Source: Brugia malayi (lineage: Eukaryota > Nematoda > Chromadorea > Rhabditida > Onchocercidae). From it: a DNA stretch of 64,000 bases. The stretch is from NCBI RefSeq assembly GCF_000002995.4, contig NW_025062477.1, forward strand, positions 4,684,649 to 4,748,648, written 5' to 3'. Both the position numbers and the translations under genes were made by a program. Below, one piece after another: positions 59,179-64,000 of the stretch (positions are counted from its first letter, which is position 1; each line of letters starts with the position of its first letter). The notes beneath the pieces are model-generated. The model was not told the DNA's origin. It did not search any database and saw only the letters and a list, made by a program, of their open reading frames with translations.

Positions 59179-59340
59179 AGGTGATATAAAATCAATTGGG
59201 CGAATGATTCCGTAGTCGCCAAAGCCTACATAAGTTAATGGACGAGTATTAAGGATTCCTTCTATCTCAACTATTAATGTTATTAATTCTCCTTTCTTTA
59301 AAAGTTTTCTTTCTATTACTCTTCTTAATGCAAGTGAGTC

Positions 59341-60089
59341 CTATAAGTCTTTCATATACACCACCACCCATGGTGCTCTTGGTATATTATTTTTCCATAC
59401 CATACCCTTTGTCGCCAAAAAATTAGCGTTTTCTTCCATAATGGTTTTGAATATCAGTTGAAATTGGTTTGCATTATCGCTTAATATTAATTTTGGATAT
59501 TCACGTCGAGCGATAAATCTTCTCAAAACATGTAAAAAATTCTCGGCAGATAAATTTCCTGCCATTTCTAGATGCACCGCTCTAGTAGTGAAGGACATAA
59601 AAAGTGCTATCCATCTTTTGACTAGACCAGTAATAGATTTGACTGAAAGAGGACCCATATAATCTAAACCGACTTGTTCGAAGGTTCTGGATCGTTTTAC
59701 TCGTGTTTCTGGTAAACTTGGCATCGCTGGCAGTTTGAACGGTTTAGCTTTGTATGCAATAACAGCATAAGTTTATGATTCGTTTTACTGCAGCTCTTCC
59801 TTTCGGTATCCAAAATTTCCGTCTTAATTTAGATAACGTATGTGCGATTCCTTCGTGATATAATTCATTATGCTTGTGTAAAATAATAAGATCGGTGATT
59901 TGGTAAATATAAAGGATATTTGCTTTCGTCCGTTAATTCTGAATTTTCCAGTCGGCTCCTTAACTTCCATAAGTTATCACCTTCATCTTGATATAGATTC
60001 CATTTTTCCTTGTCGTCCTCTGTTAACATTTGTGATTGAGCTTGTTTGATCAGCATGTTTTCCGCTATGTCGTAATCAATTTTAGTCAT
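59341..60089 (-). pseudogene. Integrase zinc-binding and catalytic core remnants
   Basis: The 59868-60089 piece is the region before the zinc finger. A frame change near 59890 separates it from the HKHNELYHEG...CCYC zinc-binding motif (about 59760-59880). The core piece (59341-59724) keeps two catalytic aspartates, in LDYMGPL and LSDNANQF, and the PRAPW motif. The glutamate normally found just after PRAPW (in a GGxYE context) is absent: the frame reads VVVYMKD and then stops. The integrase is therefore inactive as written. Confidence 0.82.
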
Positions 60090-60260
60090 ATATCTCTTTT
60101 TTACAGATAATGGTTTTGGTCACACTAATTTTCTTTTGCAGGTTTGTTTGATAAATCGAAGAGTCCAAGCAGTTACTCGAATTAGTTTTGTCCAACTGCT
60201 GAAGCGACATTCGTCAATAAATTGTACCCTTTTTAAAAGTTTGAGTTATCTTTGTCAAGT

Positions 60261-60949
60261 TCAAAACACTAGCTTCTGCAAATTCATCGTTTCCTGAACA
60301 ATGAAGTTTACACTTTGGCCATTCAGATTTCTTGAGTTCCAACATCGAGGTTTCCACCATTGTTTACAGTATTGGAGTTTAAGTGGTGATACTCCTTTGG
60401 GGGCTATATCTGCTGGATTTTGATCACTTGGTATGTATTTTAATTCGAAGTTAGATTTCCTTATTTCTTCGATGCGATTTTGTACAAATTTGGGAAGCAG
60501 CTTTGTATAATTCTGGATCCAGTAAAGAACACATTTTGAATCTGTCCACAAAGTAACTTGATTATTTTCAAGATTTAATTGTTTCAGTACGAATTACTTG
60601 CTCTTACTCAATTAGTACTGATAATAGTTTAAGTCTAGGAATTGACATACCTTTAATTGGAGCAATTCGAGATTTAGCATAAATCAAGAATGAATTCGAA
60701 TATGTGTTTTGATATTCATGATTGAGAATATAAACAGCTGCAGAATAGGCAACTTTCGAAGCGTCAGAGAATATATGGAATTCTGTTAATTTTGAAGTTT
60801 CCATTACAAATCTTGGCAGCTCTATTATATTTGTTGGCCATTCTTTGATCAAAGAAAAAATTTTTTTGCTCGTCCTGTTTGTTTAAAGATTGGTCCCAAG
60901 GAATATTTTCCTTCCATAAATGTTGTATGAATAATTTAAGTTTGATCAT
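60261..60949 (-). pseudogene. End of reverse transcriptase and RNase H remnants
   Basis: Two pieces in different frames. 60604-60852 has HIFSDASKVAYSAAVYI and KSRIAPIKGMSIPRLKLL, the start of the Pao RNase H-like domain with its first aspartate. 60261-60551 has WTDSKCVLYWIQ and YIPSDQNPADIA, the middle and end of that domain. A frameshift near 60985 separates these from the upstream gag-RT frame, and another break lies near 60560-60600. Confidence 0.8.
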
Positions 60950-60975
60950 TATAGGAACGAGAAAAACCCAATGGA

Positions 60976-63567
60976 TTATATTGAGAGGCTATGAATTGTA
61001 AGATAATCCTCTTTGTTAAACTTTTTCCTATCCATGGTTTCAGTGTCACGGATAATATCTCGTTCATGGTTCCATTTAAGACCAAGAAAATTTTCCTGGT
61101 TTGTTTGGCTTAGGTCGCATTCAGCTATTCTTTTGTTAAATTCTTCGTCATTTGAAAGAAATTCTTTTATGTTCATCGATGCTTCACCAAAAATTTCTTC
61201 CGTTCTTTCATATTTATATAAGGCCTCTTCTGTTCCATTAGCTGATATAATAACGTTTTCTACGTATAAGTTCTTTCTTATCTCCCATGCCAATTCACTA
61301 CCATGATTTTCTGAATGTAGTTGATCCATAAGTATTTGATGATATGAATGGAGATTTGAATTATGTTGTAGGCGGTTGATCAAATTCTTCAATCGTCCCA
61401 GACATAATCCATAATTATTGCTTAATTTTTGTTTGGAGTCTTTCCAAGGCCAACAAACCTGATATCTTCCACCCTGCTTGATGATGGTCCGTTTGAAATG
61501 CTTTAAAGCTTGATCATCATCATCATCTCGAGGTGATTCTTGGATACCAATCGTCTCTAATTTCCAAAATTTTTCTAGCTCAGTGTTAATATTGACGTTT
61601 GTAGAATATACTATTTCTTTAGGATATAATTCGTTCTTGCAAAGTTTCTTAATATCTCCACTTCCAGCAATCATTGGACCAACTTTTGATTGAACCAACA
61701 TGTGCCCTGATTTCAATTTCCTGATTTCTCGTAGACTAATAAATTTGAAAAAATAGTCAGCTCCAATCAATACGTCAGGTTTTTTCCAATAATTTGTTAA
61801 ATTTTGAATTTGAAATTCATTTGATGTCTCCACTACCTGCAATTCGTTTGTTAGGTAATCAATTATATTTGCTTGTAGTTGTATGATTTCGCTTTCGGTA
61901 GTTAGCACATTTAGTTGTATGCGAGCAGTGGGACATGATTTCGGTTCTTTCATACCAAATGGAGCTATTCTCATAATTTGAGTTTCTGTTTCGGTTAACT
62001 TTAATTGACGTAATAATTTTTTGGAGATGAAGGAGAGTTGTGATCCAATATCAAATAAGGCAAGGGCATTTTGTTGTAGTTGAGGTTGTGATGGATTAAA
62101 AACCTTTATCTCCTTACATAAAAGTAAAGTTTCCTTTGTCTGTTTGGATCGAGTTGTTAATGTGGAGTTGTAGAGAGAAGTTGAACAGTCCTTTCGTTTC
62201 GAAGGTCCAATTCTTTCATGCTCTTCATTTCTTTGAGACATTGTATTGTTTAAAGAAAGTGAATTCCTTTTATTACATAAAGCACTATTATGTAAGCTTT
62301 TGCAATAAAAACATTGTTTTTTGACATTACAATTCTGTCCTTTGTGACTGTCTCTAAGACAAATAGTACATTTCTTCAATACTTTGAGACGACTAAGTCG
62401 AGCATTGAGAGTCGTGTAGTTCACGCAATCGCTGTCCCAATGATCTTGATTGCAGAATACACATGGTCGTCTTTTTGTTGTTGTAGTTTTTGAAGTATTT
62501 TGATTATCCTTTATTGTCGACAGTGCTGAAGTTCCTCCGGGATTGTATCGTTGTTTTTGTTCCTGTTTGGTAGTTGTAGATTTAATATTGAGTTGAGTGA
62601 GTGAATGTTGACAGTTTTTAATCTGTTCATTCACATTAACTAAACTTGTTAAAAAGTTTCTTAGTTTGAGAATTGACCAAGGCATGTCCTTCTTCTTATG
62701 TTTATATATTTTATTTAATATCCATAATGGCAACTTGCTCTCGATCAAGATTTCAATATTTGAATGCTCAAGGCTTTCTCCTAGAGCTTCTAACTGGCGC
62801 AGTACTCGTTCTATATTTTCAATTGTTCCAATCCATTCTCTTTCATTTCGTTTAATTGATTGGAGTTCGTTGTATAGTAATGTTGTTACTATTGAGTGAT
62901 CGCCATATTTTTCATTGAGCAGTTTTCTGATGACTTCATAATTCTCTGGAGCTATATCATATCCAGATATTGCTTGTAGAGCTTTTCCTTTGAGACATGA
63001 GTACAAGTAATTCAGTTTTTGTATTTCTGGAATTGCTTGCTTGTGGACTGCTGCGTTAAAACTGCTCCAAAATTGTTGCCATTGTCTAGGGTCTCCTTCG
63101 AAAGTAGGGAGCGATAAATGAGGAAGATTTACATTAACATTTGAAGAAGGAGTAAATTTTACCTTTTCTTTTGCTTATTTGTTTGTCAACTCCTTTGAGA
63201 GTTGTTTTAGGTTTTGGTCGACTTCATCCATGTGCATTGTTAGTGTTATTACCGCTTCCTTTCCTTCGTGCAATAATTGAAATATTCCTTGGTCACTTTT
63301 TGTTACTGCTTTGTATTTTTCCTCCTCTTCTTCTCTTCTTTTCATTGTGACGATTTGTTGAGCATATGTGAACCATTTATCATTAATAGATTCAAGCGTA
63401 CGCATAATTGGATTCTTCAAAGTTTATCTTCGAAGATAAAAATCTTCTTTTTCTTCTATTGTCATACTTGGTTCTGGAGATTTGATCTCCAGTTGATTTA
63501 TTTCTTTAAGAAGATTGACCAACCTTTCCTTTGCCAGTTCAAAGCTCGCAATAATGCTGCTAGACAT
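60976..63567 (-). pseudogene. gag, protease and partial reverse transcriptase of BEL/Pao element
   Basis: One long frame from ATG 63567 to 60976, interrupted by two in-frame TAA codons (63424-63426 and 63175-63177). In order it shows a coiled-coil-like N-terminal part, a DUF1759-like gag domain (LPTFEGDPRQWQQFWSSF), Cys/His knuckles (CVFCNQDHWDSDC, CTICLRDSHKGQNC and CFYCKSLHNSALC), a DUF1758-like aspartic protease (ALFDIGSQLSFIS, active site DIGS), and the start of RT (WKLETIGI, YQVCWPW, YHQILMDQLHS). Immediately after that comes GSELAWEIRKNLYVENVI, which normally lies well downstream. About 100-150 residues of RT palm, including the first catalytic aspartate region, seem deleted. The YVDD box position reads YVEN. 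The frame ends by frameshift near 60985. Confidence 0.87.
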
Positions 63568-63569
63568 TT

Positions 63570-63587
63570 CCCCGGCTCGTGGCACCA
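63570..63587 (-). other. Candidate primer-binding site
   Basis: On the minus strand TGGTGCCACGAGCCGGGG begins nine bases inside the 5' LTR boundary and starts with the TGG expected for pairing with a tRNA CCA end. The tRNA species is not assigned. Confidence 0.65.
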
Positions 63588-63596
63588 ATAAATATT

Positions 63597-64000
63597 TGTC
63601 GTGAAAGGTTTGCCTGGTTGATATTCGAATAGTTGCAATACAGTAGGAAGATTAATAAACCTTTATTTTCCGAAAACGTATTATTAATAAACTGAGCAAT
63701 AAAAAAAGAGAATTTATAACAAAAAAGAAGACTGGAGAAATTGCGATTGGTTAACAGAATCGTAGTCGACAATAATGACAATGAATCGTTTTGTTTATTA
63801 GAATTGAATTTATATGAGTGAGGATTGGGCGTGTCTAAGATAAAATCACATTTGTGAAGAATTTAAAGTGTTTACAAAGAAGATATTAAAATGAAAGCTA
63901 ATTTCTAATTTGCATAAAATTTCATGTGTGAAGAATTAGAGGTGTTTACAAAAAGGAGATTAAAATGACATGTATGAAGACCGTAAGATTGTTTACAATT
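63597..64000 (-). repeat. 5' LTR of BEL/Pao element, truncated by window
   Basis: 404 bases identical to 56625-57028 except at about two positions (C for T at 63612, C for T at 63987). About 70 further bases should lie beyond the window. Confidence 0.9.

Larger units (their letters stand above)
56625..64000 (-). mobile_element. BEL/Pao-type LTR retrotransposon, minus orientation, right end cut by window
   Basis: The element reads right to left. Two LTRs, both starting TGTCGTGAAAGG on the + strand, bound gag, protease, reverse transcriptase, RNase H, integrase and a third, envelope-like region. The order gag-PR-RT-RH-IN, the DUF1759-like gag and the Pao-type protease mark the BEL/Pao superfamily. 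The interior is defective: in-frame stops, several frameshifts, a missing block in RT and a lost integrase glutamate. The LTRs differ at only about two of 404 comparable positions, which implies a recent insertion. The target-site duplication cannot be checked because the right LTR runs past the window edge. Confidence 0.92.

Noticed and set aside
61013..62899. + strand ORFs within the retrotransposon
   Set aside because: Shadows of the minus-strand gag-pol frame.

Overview
This looks like a nuclear genome segment from a nematode, most likely a filarial or other spirurid (clade III) species; that assignment is inference. The DNA is strongly AT-rich, genes are split into short exons, most introns end in TTTCAG or TTTTAG, and two conserved housekeeping genes, a nuclear-receptor cluster and a BEL/Pao retrotransposon can be recognised. 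Exon coordinates were worked out by hand from splice signals, reading phase and protein similarity.

Layout. (1) 180-2506 (-): 5' four exons of a UFD1 homologue, running off the left edge. (2) 4096-11672 (+): complete importin beta-1 gene, 19 exons, 884 aa, divergent from ufd-1. (3) 14781-17598 (-): an unrecognised six-exon gene for a 285-aa membrane protein with a long charged tail. (4) 17599-22379: gene-poor, with repeats and microsatellites. (5) 22380-53105: a very large inverted duplication. Two arms of about 13.8 kb (22380-36171 and 39313-53105), nearly identical, flank a unique 3.1 kb spacer. Each arm carries nuclear receptor A (N-terminal region + DNA-binding domain + ligand-binding domain), a small ORF, and nuclear receptor B (DNA-binding domain, no ligand-binding domain). 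The inner breakpoint cuts gene C, a paralogue that keeps only the N-terminal region; C is complete only on the left, reading into the spacer. An older, diverged inverted duplication of the 5' part of C is nested in each arm. The right copy of A is intact; the left copy has three one-base indels in its DNA-binding exons. (6) 55054-56159 (-): C-terminal four exons of a PRC1/SPD-1/MAP65 midzone-microtubule gene. (7) 56625-64000+ (-): a BEL/Pao LTR retrotransposon with nearly identical LTRs but a defective interior, lying on the 5' side of the PRC1-like exons and probably within an intron of that gene.

The housekeeping genes act in p97-dependent protein degradation, nuclear import and cytokinesis and have no evident functional link. 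The coherent local story is the nuclear-receptor cluster. It seems to have grown by tandem duplication (A to B), partial loss of modules (B lost the ligand-binding domain, C lost the zinc fingers), an old inverted duplication around C, and a recent or gene-converted large palindrome. No rRNA, tRNA, spliced-leader RNA or CRISPR array was recognised.
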